From: Bacillus yapensis
GTDB lineage: Bacteria; Bacillota; Bacilli; Bacillales; Cytobacillaceae
Reading direction: 5' to 3'
DNA: 64,000 nt
NCBI RefSeq assembly: GCF_005280205.1
Contig: NZ_SUND01000004.1
Location: 1-64,000 of the forward strand
Of this stretch, positions 35,605 through 44,871 are shown piece after piece. The notes beneath the pieces are model-generated. The model had not been told where the DNA came from. It worked only from the letters and a program-made list of their open reading frames with translations, and searched no databases. The position numbers were made by a program, and so were the translations under genes. Positions within the stretch are counted from its first letter, which is position 1; each line of letters begins with the position of its first letter.

Positions 35605-36546
35605 TTAAACTAGTTTTAATTTTAATTTTTCGAGCATATCGACTGTCATATCTTTTAGGTCGTATTTTGCTTTAAAGCCCCATTCTTCTTGAGCAGATGT
35701 TGCATCGATGGAATTTGGCCAGCTGTTGGCAATTCCTTGGCGAATTGGATCAACATTATAGGACATATCGAATGATGGGATATGCTTTTTAATTTCAGCT
35801 GCAATTTGCTCAGGCTCAAAGCTCATCGCTGTCACGTTAAAGGCATTGCGATGTTTAAGCTTAGCTGGATCTGCTTCCATTAAATCTACAATAGCGTTCA
35901 AAGCATCTGGCATGTACATCATATCCATGTATGTGCCTTTGTCGATATAAGAAGTATATTTGCCGTTTTTAATTGCTTCGTAATAAATTTCAACAGCATA
36001 ATCTGTAGTTCCGCCGCCTGGAGGCGTAACATATGAGATTAATCCTGGGAATCGAACACCTCTCGTGTCGACACCAAACTTATGATAATAGTAATCTGCT
36101 AGTAGTTCTCCAGCAACCTTATTAACGCCATACATCGTTGTTGGTCGTTGAATCGTGTCTTGTGGCGTATTATCCTTAGGCGTTGTTGGACCGAAAGCGC
36201 CAATAGAGCTTGGTGTGAAAAATTGTAAATTTAACTCACGAGCCGTTTCCAAGGCATTCATCAGTCCACCCATGTTTAAGTTCCAAGCAAATACTGGTCT
36301 TGCTTCTGCCGTTGCGGATAAAAGGGCAGCCATATGCATGATTGTATCCACTTCGTACTTCTTTGCGATTTCATACATTTTATAGTCATCTGACACATCA
36401 AGTCTTTCGAAAGGTCCTGTCTCTTCCCCTTCAGTAGGTCGAATATCTGTGGCAATAACATTGTCTGTTCCATAAATGTCTCTTAGTTTAACGGTCAGCT
36501 CTGAACCGATTTGTCCGAGCGCCCCAGTAATTAGAATTCGTTTCAT
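35605..36546 (-). CDS. tdh: L-threonine 3-dehydrogenase, SDR (epimerase-like) type
   Basis: This 313-residue extended SDR protein has the NAD motif [12 protein letters not shown], Asp in DIRPTE for NAD+ preference, and the catalytic TPSSIGAFG and YGVNKVAGE (Tyr-x3-Lys). Family marks are [10 protein letters not shown] and MMYMPDAL. It oxidises threonine to 2-amino-3-ketobutyrate, which the adjacent Kbl splits with CoA. It differs from the zinc-dependent Tdh of B. subtilis but performs the same step. It is co-transcribed downstream of kbl with a 41-base gap. Confidence 0.9.
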   Translation of the reverse strand: MKRILITGALGQIGSELTVKLRDIYGTDNVIATDIRPTEGEETGPFERLDVSDDYKMYEIAKKYEVDTIMHMAALLSATAEARPVFAWNLNMGGLMNALETARELNLQFFTPSSIGAFGPTTPKDNTPQDTIQRPTTMYGVNKVAGELLADYYYHKFGVDTRGVRFPGLISYVTPPGGGTTDYAVEIYYEAIKNGKYTSYIDKGTYMDMMYMPDALNAIVDLMEADPAKLKHRNAFNVTAMSFEPEQIAAEIKKHIPSFDMSYNVDPIRQGIANSWPNSIDATSAQEEWGFKAKYDLKDMTVDMLEKLKLKLV

Positions 36547-36587
36547 CTTGCTAGTCCTCCAAACCTTGCTTTCCTCATTAAAATAGA

Positions 36588-37778
36588 TTAAATAATGCCT
36601 AATTCTTTTCCTACTTTTTCATAGATGCCAATTGCTTTGTCAAGCATTTCCTTCGTATGTGCAGCAGATGGCATATTACGCACGCGGCCAGTTCCTCTTG
36701 GTACAGTTGGGAATACGATTGATTTCGCATATACTCCCTCTTCATTCAATCGTTTACTGAACTCTTGAGTCTTTACTTCATCTCCAATGATACAAGGAGT
36801 GATTGGTGTTTCACTTGCACCAATATCAAAGCCAAGTGAAACTAGGCCCTTTTTCAAGTAATTAGCATTTTCCCATAAACGTTCATTAAGCTCAGTGCTT
36901 TCCATCAGGATTTCGATGGCTTTCTTACTTGCAGCTACATCGGCTGGAGTCAATGATGTTGAGAAAAGGAATGGACGGCTACGAACCTTTAACCAGTCGA
37001 TTAAGTCCTTCTTCCCTGCTACATATCCACCGACAACACCAATGGCTTTTGATAATGTTCCGATTTGGAAATCAACTTTATCTGATAGACCGAAGTGCTT
37101 AACCGTTCCTGCACCTTCACCTAGTACACCTGATCCGTGAGCATCATCAACATAAGTAATTAGATCGAATTCCTCAGCTATTTCCACAATTTCAGGTAGC
37201 TTCGCAATGTCCCCATCCATTGAGAATACTCCGTCCGTAATAACCATGACTTTGTTGTAAAGGCCAGATTCAGTCGCTTCTTTTGCTTTTGCACGTAAAT
37301 CATCCATATCCGAATGATTAACACGAATGATCTTTGCTTTTGACAAACGGCATCCGTCAATAATGGATGCATGATTTAACTCGTCAGATAAAATGGCGTC
37401 ATTTTTATCCATAACCGCACTAATAGCAGCCATATTACAATTGAAGCCTGATTGATAAGCAATCGCCGCTTCTGTATGTTTAAATTCAGCTAGTTTTTCT
37501 TCTAATTGAACATGTAGGTCTAGTGTTCCATTGATTGTACGAACAGCTCCTGCTCCTACACCGTACTTTTCAATTGCTTGGTTTGCTACATCCTTTAAGC
37601 GTTGATCAGTAGCAAGTCCTAAGTAGTTATTTGAAGACAGATTGATTAATTCTCTTCCGCCAATTGTGATCATTGGTCCATTTGGACTTTCTAGAGGATC
37701 GATGACATTATAAAGACCCTTATCCTTTAAATCATCCAAGTTTTGTTGTAAAAATGAATCTAAGCTTTTACTAGACAT
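36588..37778 (-). CDS. kbl: Glycine C-acetyltransferase (2-amino-3-ketobutyrate CoA ligase)
   Basis: This 396-residue PLP enzyme of the alpha-oxoamine synthase family has [33 protein letters not shown] and the PLP lysine in [13 protein letters not shown]. It cleaves 2-amino-3-ketobutyrate to glycine and acetyl-CoA. With tdh it forms the complete threonine-to-glycine route. An AGGAGGAGT site precedes the ATG. Confidence 0.95.
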   Translation of the reverse strand: MSSKSLDSFLQQNLDDLKDKGLYNVIDPLESPNGPMITIGGRELINLSSNNYLGLATDQRLKDVANQAIEKYGVGAGAVRTINGTLDLHVQLEEKLAEFKHTEAAIAYQSGFNCNMAAISAVMDKNDAILSDELNHASIIDGCRLSKAKIIRVNHSDMDDLRAKAKEATESGLYNKVMVITDGVFSMDGDIAKLPEIVEIAEEFDLITYVDDAHGSGVLGEGAGTVKHFGLSDKVDFQIGTLSKAIGVVGGYVAGKKDLIDWLKVRSRPFLFSTSLTPADVAASKKAIEILMESTELNERLWENANYLKKGLVSLGFDIGASETPITPCIIGDEVKTQEFSKRLNEEGVYAKSIVFPTVPRGTGRVRNMPSAAHTKEMLDKAIGIYEKVGKELGII

Positions 37779-38048
37779 ACATAACTCCTCCTATTTGTTC
37801 ATATATAGACAACTGTCCACGCTATGTAGACATCTCCTAATTCTTGTAACCCTTGATATGATTATGTTTATGATAATATACTTTATCACAAATTTTTCAG
37901 AAGTACACTTAAAAAGGACAGAAATTTGACCGGTTTTTAATTGTATTTTTTTGTAAATTGGTGGAACAGTTTAGTCATCCCCAGCGGAATCTAGTATGGA
38001 ATATGTAGGTTTTCTTAAATATTTGGATATTATCATTTCGTCATTTAG

Positions 38049-38166
38049 TTGAAGATCACGTGACTGGTTGGTACGAATGGTGTCGGTAAATCCAAATCCA
38101 CGCTAATGAATATTATCACCAAGCAATTAATCCATGATTCAGGAAAAGTGGAATGGACAGTTGCAC
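38049..38166 (+). pseudogene. Remnant of an ABC-F type ATPase (Walker A region)
   Basis: In one frame this reads LKIT-stop-LVGTNGVGKSKSTLMN and then IITKQLIHDSGKVEWT. That is a Walker A P-loop and following strand of an ABC-F ATPase. A TGA interrupts it, and KS is duplicated by a 6-bp tandem (AAATCC twice) inside the P-loop. No start codon and no rest of the gene are present. It ends just before a terminator. Confidence 0.7.
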
Positions 38167-38173
38167 GCATGAT

Positions 38174-38210
38174 AAAATCTGTCCAAAAGTTAGTGTTGGA
38201 CAGATTTTTT
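38174..38210. terminator. Terminator after the ABC-F remnant
   Basis: AAAATCTGTCCA pairs perfectly with TGGACAGATTTT, followed by TTT. It also works for the gene on the minus strand. Confidence 0.88.
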
Positions 38211-38219
38211 TGTAGGGAA

Positions 38220-38729
38220 CTATTCATTTGGCTTAGGCGGATATAACATGGCTTTTAGTTGTCGATTCCAAACGATACTCCCTGTTACATTGAAACTTGG
38301 TTCATGAGTAGATACTAGTATTCGGTAACGATAAGTTCCTGTTGTGCCAGGTTTATCAATAAAAGTGAAGTGTGGTTTCCATTCATAATAGAACAAAGGA
38401 TAAATAGTTTTTTCGAAGTTTCCAAGGATGCATATCTTTGATAGTTCTACTTCATTCCTTTGTAATGTCACATTCATTCCTAATGATGTTAGCGTTGATA
38501 TCGTAATGATATCCAAATTCAAAGACCCATCGATTCTCACTCGTTGGTCGTTCGTTGTTGTTATAATTTCTACTTCCATCATTGTAATCGTATTTTCGGA
38601 GACGGGGATGATGATGCCTGGATGATATTCATGTGCATCGAAGTAGCAAAGTATGGATTCTGGTCTTTCTTTTAATGGAAGACTGTTACAATTAGGATTG
38701 GTACATATATGACTGAGCAAAAGACCCAT
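38220..38729 (-). CDS. Hypothetical beta-rich protein
   Basis: This 169-residue protein has no signal peptide, two closely spaced Cys near the N-terminus (ICTNPNCNS) and a strand-rich body (MMEVEIITTTNDQRVRIDG, FTFIDKPGTTGTYRYRIL). The plan resembles small spore-surface or capsid-like proteins, but I cannot assign a family. The ribosome site is weak (AGGCAGG). Confidence 0.6.
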   Translation of the reverse strand: MGLLLSHICTNPNCNSLPLKERPESILCYFDAHEYHPGIIIPVSENTITMMEVEIITTTNDQRVRIDGSLNLDIITISTLTSLGMNVTLQRNEVELSKICILGNFEKTIYPLFYYEWKPHFTFIDKPGTTGTYRYRILVSTHEPSFNVTGSIVWNRQLKAMLYPPKPNE

Positions 38730-38992
38730 TTAATATAACCTGCCTTTTTAAAATTTTGTAACAGATTATGTTGATTCTTTCAGACTGCTTGGACAAAGGA
38801 TGAATTTGGAGGAATGAAGGTGCATTTATGTCATTCCTCCCTACTTTATTTAGACGGTATCGAAAAAATCTGTGCGTAACTTTTTAACCTATCGATAATT
38901 CCTATGGGTAAAGATAGAAAAATTCTATTCACCTAAACTCTATTCTTCTATAATGACAAAGGGGATGAATTTATACATTAGTGGAGGATTAT

Positions 38993-39880
38993 ATGAAAAA
39001 ATTATTATCTATGAGTCTTATTCTTCTTGTTATGTTCGGGCTAGTTGCTTGTTCTGGAGAAGATGAGAAAGCAACAGAAGAATCAAAACCAAAAGAAGTA
39101 TTTAAAATTGGTGCTATTCCTGATCAGAACGCTGCGGATTTAAATAGAAGCATGGATCAAATTGCGGAATATTTAGCAGAAAAAACGGATTTAGAGGTTG
39201 AGTATGTTCCCTCTGTCGATTACGCTGCTCTAGTAACAGCTTTTGAACGGGGTGAAATTCATTTAGCGTGGTTTGGTGGATTAACAAGTGTACAAGCAAT
39301 GAGTTTAGTGGATGGTTCTGAAGCTATCGCTCAAAGACCTCGTGATGAAGAGTTCCATTCTGTTTTTATCGCGCAAAAAGGTCTTAACCTAAAGGGGATT
39401 GAAGATATTAAAGGTTTAAGCTTTACATTTGGTAGTGAAAGCTCAACTTCTGGACATTTAATGCCTAGATATTATTTAATGGAAAATGGCATTGATCCTG
39501 AGAAGGATTTTGATGGTGAACCGAATTATTCGGGTTCTCATGATAAAACGTATAAGCTTGTAGAAGCTGGTACGTTCCAAACAGGTGCATTGAACGAGGC
39601 TGTTTGGGAAGGTGCTGTTGAAGATGGTCTAGTTGACTTAAAGAAGGTTGATGTTTTCTACACAACTCCTTCTTACTTCGATTATAACTGGACAATTAAT
39701 ACAGTTGATGATGTATTCGGTGATGGAACGAAGGATAAAGTAAAGGAAGCCCTCCTTTCTATGGGTGCTGAGCAACAGGAAATGCTCGATATTTTTGAAA
39801 CGGATAAATTTATTGAAACAAAGAACGAAAACTATGCTGCTATTGAAAAAGTGGCCAAGCAGTTGGGGATTATAAAGTAG
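38993..39880 (+). CDS. PhnD-type ABC transporter substrate-binding lipoprotein, candidate selenium-oxyanion binder
   Basis: This 295-residue lipoprotein has the lipobox GLVAC and a phosphonate-binding-type fold: KIGAIPDQNAADLNRSMDQI, FERGEIHLAWFGGLTSVQA, SFTFGSESSTSGHLMPRYYL and NYSGSHDKTYKLVEAG. ATG 38993 follows GTGGAGG; a GTG 12 bases upstream lies within that site. It opens a three-gene importer operon. A PhnD-like family of putative selenate-binding proteins is described (TIGR04553, from memory), associated with selenium-using genomes. Given selA, selD and three selenoproteins nearby, selenium oxyanions are a reasonable substrate. Phosphonate or phosphite cannot be excluded. Confidence 0.85.
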   Translation: MKKLLSMSLILLVMFGLVACSGEDEKATEESKPKEVFKIGAIPDQNAADLNRSMDQIAEYLAEKTDLEVEYVPSVDYAALVTAFERGEIHLAWFGGLTSVQAMSLVDGSEAIAQRPRDEEFHSVFIAQKGLNLKGIEDIKGLSFTFGSESSTSGHLMPRYYLMENGIDPEKDFDGEPNYSGSHDKTYKLVEAGTFQTGALNEAVWEGAVEDGLVDLKKVDVFYTTPSYFDYNWTINTVDDVFGDGTKDKVKEALLSMGAEQQEMLDIFETDKFIETKNENYAAIEKVAKQLGIIK

Positions 39881-39898
39881 TATAGAGGTGAGGATGCA

Positions 39899-40651
39899 AT
39901 GGCATCTGAAAAGATTATTGAAGTACAAAATATCACAATCAACTTTGAGGGGAAGATAGCCTTATCTTCCCTTTCTTTTTCTGTGAAAAAAGGAGAACGT
40001 GTTGCCCTAATTGGTCCTAGTGGTGCTGGTAAAACAACCCTTTTAAACACCATTGCTACTTTCATTAAGCCAAGTGATGGCCAACTTGTGATAGATCAAG
40101 TAGATTCTAGTGAGTTGAATGATCGTAAAAAGCTTGCCAGAAAAATTGGGATGATTAGGCAGCAATTTGATTTAGTTCATCAGCTTCCTGTTGTTCATAA
40201 TGTGTTGGCAGGTAAATTAGGACAATGGGGATTTTTTAAATCCTTATGGTCATTGATTTTTCCACAAGAGAAAGCTATTGCCATTCGCGCTTTAGAACGT
40301 GTCGGATTAAAGGACAAGCTCTATGAAAAAACAGCAAATCTATCAGGTGGTGAGCAGCAACGCGTGGCGTTAGCTCGGTTACTCGTGCAATCTCCTGAAA
40401 TCATACTCGCAGATGAACCTGTGGCCTCTCTTGACCCGGCGCGAGCTGAAGATGTTTTATCGATGTTGACGAAGCTTGTTATGGAAGAAAATCAAACATT
40501 AATCACAAGCCTCCATTCTGTTGAATACGCAAAGAAATATTTCACAAGAATAATTGCCTTGCGTGATGGAGCGGTTTTCTTTGATTTACCTGTTGATGAA
40601 ATACAAGCTGAAGATTTGGCTTCTTTATATCAGTTGAAGGAGCATATGTAA
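39899..40651 (+). CDS. ABC importer ATP-binding protein (PhnC-like)
   Basis: This 250-residue ATPase has Walker A IGPSGAGKTTLL, Q-loop RQQFDL, signature LSGGEQQRVALARLL, Walker B ILADEPVASLDP and H-loop TSLHS. It follows the lipoprotein by 18 bases and overlaps the permease start by one base (TAATG). It energises uptake of the same substrate as the lipoprotein. Confidence 0.93.
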   Translation: MASEKIIEVQNITINFEGKIALSSLSFSVKKGERVALIGPSGAGKTTLLNTIATFIKPSDGQLVIDQVDSSELNDRKKLARKIGMIRQQFDLVHQLPVVHNVLAGKLGQWGFFKSLWSLIFPQEKAIAIRALERVGLKDKLYEKTANLSGGEQQRVALARLLVQSPEIILADEPVASLDPARAEDVLSMLTKLVMEENQTLITSLHSVEYAKKYFTRIIALRDGAVFFDLPVDEIQAEDLASLYQLKEHM

Positions 40652-42264
40652 TGGGAAAATCGATTTTTCAGCTACACAAGAAATCTTTTTTAACCGTAGT
40701 GTTAGTGGGCGTGTTTGTCTGGAGCTTGTTTGCCGTCAATTGGAACGGTGACCTCCTCCACTCTGGTGGCTTCGTCACATTAGGTCAAATGCTAGGTGCG
40801 TTGTTTACTCCTGATTTATCAAGTGAAATTTTATTATTAGCGTTAAAATCGACGTGGATTACCGTTTCTTATGCAGTTGCTGGGATGATGTTAGCAATTA
40901 TTATCGCGTTTTTTCTAGGTATCCTGGCATCTGGCATCTTTTTTCAAAATCGCATTTTGAAGGCCATTTTTCGCGGGATACTCGGATTTTTACGAGCGAT
41001 CCATGAGTTAGTTTGGGCTTGGTTGTTTGTGGCCTCCTTTGGACTGTCTCCTTATGCGGCTGTTTTTGCCCTCGCTCTACCTTTTGGTGGAATTCTAGGT
41101 CGGATATTTGCCGATATGCTTGCTGATGTACCTGAAGAACCGATTCAAGCTCTTAAATCAACAGGTGCTTCAAGGTGGCAATTATTCTTTTATGGCTATT
41201 TTCCGAATGTGCGAACAGGTATTCTTAGCTATACGATGTATCGATTTGAATGCGGAATTCGCTCCTCTGCGATTATGAGTTTTGTTGGTCTTGGTGGGCT
41301 TGGTTATCAAATTCAATTGTCACTAAATGATTTGCACTATCATGAAGTGTGGACGTTTATCTTTTTCTTGATTGCGGTCGTAGTGTTAATTGATTGGTGG
41401 AGTAGTCATTTACGAAGCAAATTGAATCATACAACGAAGCATTGGTTTATTCCCTTCTCTTCTCTGTTAACGCTTGTCTTGTTAATTGGAGCTTGGAGCT
41501 ATATTTATGTGGTGGACAAAGCAAGCTTTTTGGAGCTTTTTTCAGAAAAGAATGTGGCTTATGCGAAAAAGTTTTTCTCGGGGATGTTTGGTGTTGGTGA
41601 AGAAAATCCGGCATTCTTCAATTGGGAAAGCTGGAAGACTGCGTTGTCGTTAACGTATGATACGTTACGTATGAGCGTAATGGCAATTGGATTTGCTACC
41701 ATTGTTATGTTTTTAACGGTATTGCCTGCAGCACGTAATGTGGCTAATGGAAAATTAACTTTAACAAGTCGTTGGTATCAATGGATCTCTTTTGGTATCA
41801 TCCGTTTAAGCTATATTTTCAGTCGTGCAATTCCTGAACTTGTTTGGGCGATGGCGATTATCTTCATTCTAAAACCAGGGATTTTACCAGGAGCACTTGC
41901 ACTTGCACTACATAATTTCGGGATTCTCGGAAAACTTTGTGCAGAGGTTGTTGAAGATTTGGATGCTCGTCCGATTCGTCATTTGGCCTCAGCTGGGGCA
42001 AGTAAGGCGCAGATTCTCTTATACGGTGTCCTCCCTTCTGTTTTGCCTCAGTTTTTGACATATATTTTATACCGCTGGGAAGTCATCATGAGAACAACGA
42101 TTATTGTTGGGTTTGTCGGTGCTGGTGGGCTTGGTCAGCAATTTAAGCTGAGCATGAGCTTCTTCCACTATACGGACATTACTTTACTGTTATTGTGTTA
42201 TTTAATTCTTGTGTGGATTTCGGATTATATTTCGGAATGGGCAAGGAAGACAGCAAGGTATTAA
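40651..42264 (+). CDS. ABC importer permease, two PhnE-type domains fused
   Basis: This 537-residue protein is a tandem of two binding-protein-dependent permease domains (about 1-260 and 270-537). Each carries an EAA-type loop (ALKSTGASRWQLFFYGYFPN and HLASAGASKAQILLYGVLPS) and a matching GxGGLGxQ segment (FVGLGGLGYQIQLS and FVGAGGLGQQFKLS). One chain therefore supplies the whole membrane part that most PhnE systems build from two. The operon ends at a strong terminator. Confidence 0.92.
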   Translation: MGKSIFQLHKKSFLTVVLVGVFVWSLFAVNWNGDLLHSGGFVTLGQMLGALFTPDLSSEILLLALKSTWITVSYAVAGMMLAIIIAFFLGILASGIFFQNRILKAIFRGILGFLRAIHELVWAWLFVASFGLSPYAAVFALALPFGGILGRIFADMLADVPEEPIQALKSTGASRWQLFFYGYFPNVRTGILSYTMYRFECGIRSSAIMSFVGLGGLGYQIQLSLNDLHYHEVWTFIFFLIAVVVLIDWWSSHLRSKLNHTTKHWFIPFSSLLTLVLLIGAWSYIYVVDKASFLELFSEKNVAYAKKFFSGMFGVGEENPAFFNWESWKTALSLTYDTLRMSVMAIGFATIVMFLTVLPAARNVANGKLTLTSRWYQWISFGIIRLSYIFSRAIPELVWAMAIIFILKPGILPGALALALHNFGILGKLCAEVVEDLDARPIRHLASAGASKAQILLYGVLPSVLPQFLTYILYRWEVIMRTTIIVGFVGAGGLGQQFKLSMSFFHYTDITLLLLCYLILVWISDYISEWARKTARY

Positions 42265-42273
42265 TTGTTAACG

Positions 42274-42307
42274 AAAAACGAGAGAGCTCATTAGCTCTCT
42301 CGTTTTT
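42274..42307. terminator. Bidirectional terminator between the importer operon and ppiB
   Basis: AAAAACGAGAGAGCT pairs perfectly with AGCTCTCTCGTTTTT around a 4-base loop. Confidence 0.93.
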
Positions 42308-42313
42308 ATGTTA

Positions 42314-42751
42314 TTAAGCGTCGAATACTTCGACCTTTTCCATAACATCTCCTGCTTTATGGTTAAGTACTGTTTCCATTCCGGAAGTAACTTGACCAAA
42401 AACAGTGTGAACGCCATTTAAATGTGGTTGTGGCTCGTGCACGATAAAGAATTGGCTTCCGCCTGTGTCTTTACCAGCGTGAGCCATAGATAGAGCTCCT
42501 ACTCCATGTGTATGTGGGTTTCCAGCAGTTTCACATTTGATTGTGTAACCTGGGCCGCCAGCTCCAGTGCCTGTAGGATCTCCCCCTTGGCTTACAAAGC
42601 CTGGGATAACACGGTGGAATGTTACACCGTTATAGAATCCTTCGTTTGCTAGCTTTTCAAAGTTTGCAACAGTTCCTGGTGCTTCATTTGGGAACAATTC
42701 AAATTCGATTTTTTCCCCACTTTGCATTTGTATGTATCCTTTTTTCGCCAT
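42314..42751 (-). CDS. ppiB: Peptidyl-prolyl cis-trans isomerase B (cyclophilin)
   Basis: This 145-residue cyclophilin has the active-site motifs [15 protein letters not shown] (Arg, Phe, Gln), [17 protein letters not shown] and [11 protein letters not shown]. It lacks a signal peptide, so it is a cytoplasmic folding enzyme. The length equals that of B. subtilis PpiB. It is monocistronic. Confidence 0.96.
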   Translation of the reverse strand: MAKKGYIQMQSGEKIEFELFPNEAPGTVANFEKLANEGFYNGVTFHRVIPGFVSQGGDPTGTGAGGPGYTIKCETAGNPHTHGVGALSMAHAGKDTGGSQFFIVHEPQPHLNGVHTVFGQVTSGMETVLNHKAGDVMEKVEVFDA

Positions 42752-42907
42752 AATGACAACTCCTTTAAACTAAATGAATCAGTCTTTATCATACATGAAG
42801 TTAGCAAGAAAGAAAAGTTTGCAGACTTTGGAATACACTAACATTTTTAATGCATTCCTTTTTTGTCATATTGCCATACTAAAGAATAAAAAGCGGTGGA
42901 GGAATCA

Positions 42908-43381
42908 ATGGAATTCGTTGTCTATTTCTTTCTCGTCTGGCTATATATTTCTATATTTGCGGTACTCCATAAACGATTAAATATCGTTGAGAATACATTT
43001 GTGTATCTCGTCATTCTTATTATTAGTATTAACTACTCCTGGCTAGTGATAGATGAATTCAATGTCATAAGCCTTAGTGAAAAGCGAGCTCCATATCTCG
43101 CCTATTTAATAAATCGAAGCATAGGGATTCCGATTCTTACGCTCATATTTGTTAATCTATACACTAGGATTCCAACGCTTATTCAAAAAGCGATGCTACT
43201 TGTTTCTGCGGTTATCCTATTCGTTGCGTTAGCGAGTATATCGACAAGCTTGAAGATTACTAAATACTTGAACTGGAATTATGGCTTTGATTTCATCTAT
43301 TATTTTGTACTAATGGTATGTGCTATTGGGGCTTACAAAATAATGCATCGAGTGATGAAGGGTGTGGTGGAAGGAATATGA
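42908..43381 (+). CDS. Membrane protein, unknown, paired with the next gene
   Basis: This 157-residue protein has five predicted membrane segments and few charged residues outside short loops. ATG 42908 follows GGTGGAGG; a GTG inside that site is in frame but unlikely. It overlaps the next gene by four bases (ATGA), implying a coupled pair. No motif was recognised. Confidence 0.7.
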   Translation: MEFVVYFFLVWLYISIFAVLHKRLNIVENTFVYLVILIISINYSWLVIDEFNVISLSEKRAPYLAYLINRSIGIPILTLIFVNLYTRIPTLIQKAMLLVSAVILFVALASISTSLKITKYLNWNYGFDFIYYFVLMVCAIGAYKIMHRVMKGVVEGI

Positions 43382-43890
43382 TGCTGTGGGAATCGTATGA
43401 TAAAAATGAGATCTACATTATTATGATGTTGCTCGGTGCTTATTTAGCCGTTTATATTTTTCCGAAAAAACTTTCACCTCCCCTTATGCTCCTATTTTTA
43501 GTATGGGGCTTTGCGACATCAACTATCTTTGATTTTACCCTTGGGGGAGGATTGTTTGATTACTACAAAGTCAATGATTCAAACAAATATGAGCTATCGG
43601 ATTTATTAACCTACTTCCTATTTGCGACCTTTAGTTACTTTTTTGTTTATTTTTACAAGGTGCTTCGCATTAAGAACGTAAAGATTATTTTCTATATACT
43701 TGGATGGACTTGTATCGGGTTAGTGATGGAAAAAGTCTCTTCCTTTATGGGGGTTACTCACTATCAAAGTGGCTATCATATTTACTACTCAGTCGTTGTT
43801 TTCCTAATTGTTCAAACAACAACCGCGCTCTATTATGAATTAATCAAGAAGAAATGGCCCGAGGCTAATCATGTTAGTCATATGGATTAA
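43378..43890 (+). CDS. Membrane protein, unknown, second of a coupled pair
   Basis: This 170-residue protein has about five membrane segments, with a conserved-looking FDFTLGGGLFDYYKVNDSNK loop and SSFMGVTHYQSGYH near the C-terminus. Start candidates are ATG 43378 (overlapping the previous stop) or ATG 43381. The two genes probably form a heteromeric membrane unit. The function is unknown. Confidence 0.72.
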   Translation: MMLWESYDKNEIYIIMMLLGAYLAVYIFPKKLSPPLMLLFLVWGFATSTIFDFTLGGGLFDYYKVNDSNKYELSDLLTYFLFATFSYFFVYFYKVLRIKNVKIIFYILGWTCIGLVMEKVSSFMGVTHYQSGYHIYYSVVVFLIVQTTTALYYELIKKKWPEANHVSHMD

Positions 43891-43934
43891 TGGAGCAGAA
43901 AGCTTACCGCTAGATTGGCAAGCTTTCTTCTGTT

Positions 43935-44369
43935 CTATTTATTTCGGCTAAAATATGGTCCGAGCCAACCTCTTTCATGAGTATTAACAAATGTCCAGTT
44001 AAAACCTTTATCAACTACGAACACATCTTCTTCATTGGCTAAATCGGAGGCTTTTAAAAGTCTAGCATCCTCAATCAGTAAAGCGTAATCTGAATGCTGA
44101 TAAAAAATGTAGCACGCTCCCTTTTGTTCTAGGTCAAAGGCTTGCTCGGCTCTTTCGCCTTCTAGGCATTCTCTTCTTTTATAACTGAAAACATGCCAAA
44201 GGTATCCACAGGCCCATCTATCATCGTATAAAAAGATCTTGTTTTTCTCCTTATTGCTTAAATGACCAACAAAATGACTCTCCCATTGTTTTCTTAAGTA
44301 TGTCCCCCATCTATCGATTTCTGTTATTCTCATTTTCTTGCTCTTAAGTATATTGAATAGCTCCTCCAT
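43935..44369 (-). CDS. DUF4275 family protein
   Basis: This 144-residue soluble protein has marks of DUF4275: a Trp-rich start (WGTYLRKQWESHF), GYLWHVFSYKR, CYIFYQHSDYALLIEDA and the C-terminal FNWTFVNTHERGWLGPYF. The function is unknown. Proteins of this kind often accompany polymorphic toxin loci, but no toxin is adjacent here. It follows the next gene in the same direction with a 9-base gap. Confidence 0.75.
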   Translation of the reverse strand: MEELFNILKSKKMRITEIDRWGTYLRKQWESHFVGHLSNKEKNKIFLYDDRWACGYLWHVFSYKRRECLEGERAEQAFDLEQKGACYIFYQHSDYALLIEDARLLKASDLANEEDVFVVDKGFNWTFVNTHERGWLGPYFSRNK

Positions 44370-44378
44370 TTTGCCTCC

Positions 44379-44750
44379 TTAACTTCTTACTACTTGTAAT
44401 AATAATTTTCTAGCCTCTTCGTGGTACTTATATTGTTCTAAGAAGTCTGTATAACGTATAATATGAGTTTCGAAAAATCTGTACTGTTGAAAGAAGTCAA
44501 AGAATGAGATTTCTAAAAGAGCTATTTGTCCTTCAGGAATTTCAGCTGTTTTCCCTTTTAGAACATAACTTAACGTGCCTTCAATATTTGCACAATAGGT
44601 ATTAAAGTCAGCATTTAAAGAGTTCTCCTCTTCGGCTAATTTTAAAAACTCAGCTTGAAAATCTTCGTGTATACGATCGCAATCACGATATGGAAATGGT
44701 CGATGTAACTTGTTTTTGATTTCATTAAGTTTTTGAACGATATTTTCCAT
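44379..44750 (-). CDS. Small acidic helical protein, unknown
   Basis: This 123-residue, mostly helical protein (VQKLNEIKNKLHRPFPYRDC ... SFFDFFQQYRFFETHIIRYT) has no signal or membrane segment. GGAAGCG precedes the ATG. It lies nine bases before the DUF4275 gene and is probably co-transcribed with it. The small size and acidity would suit an immunity-type protein, but I cannot show it. Confidence 0.65.
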   Translation of the reverse strand: MENIVQKLNEIKNKLHRPFPYRDCDRIHEDFQAEFLKLAEEENSLNADFNTYCANIEGTLSYVLKGKTAEIPEGQIALLEISFFDFFQQYRFFETHIIRYTDFLEQYKYHEEARKLLLQVVRS

Positions 44751-44821
44751 CTGTTCGCTTCCTTTATTCCCATTTATTTTTATTTTACTATATTCTCTAT
44801 TTCTTGAGTTGCCAATCTAAA

Positions 44822-44868
44822 TACAACAAAAAATGACGCATAAAGCTATACGTCATTTTTGTTGTATA
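44822..44868 (-). terminator. Terminator of brnQ
   Basis: TACAACAAAAAATGACG pairs with CGTCATTTTTGTTGTA with one offset base; it works in either direction. Confidence 0.85.
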
Positions 44869-44871
44869 TAT

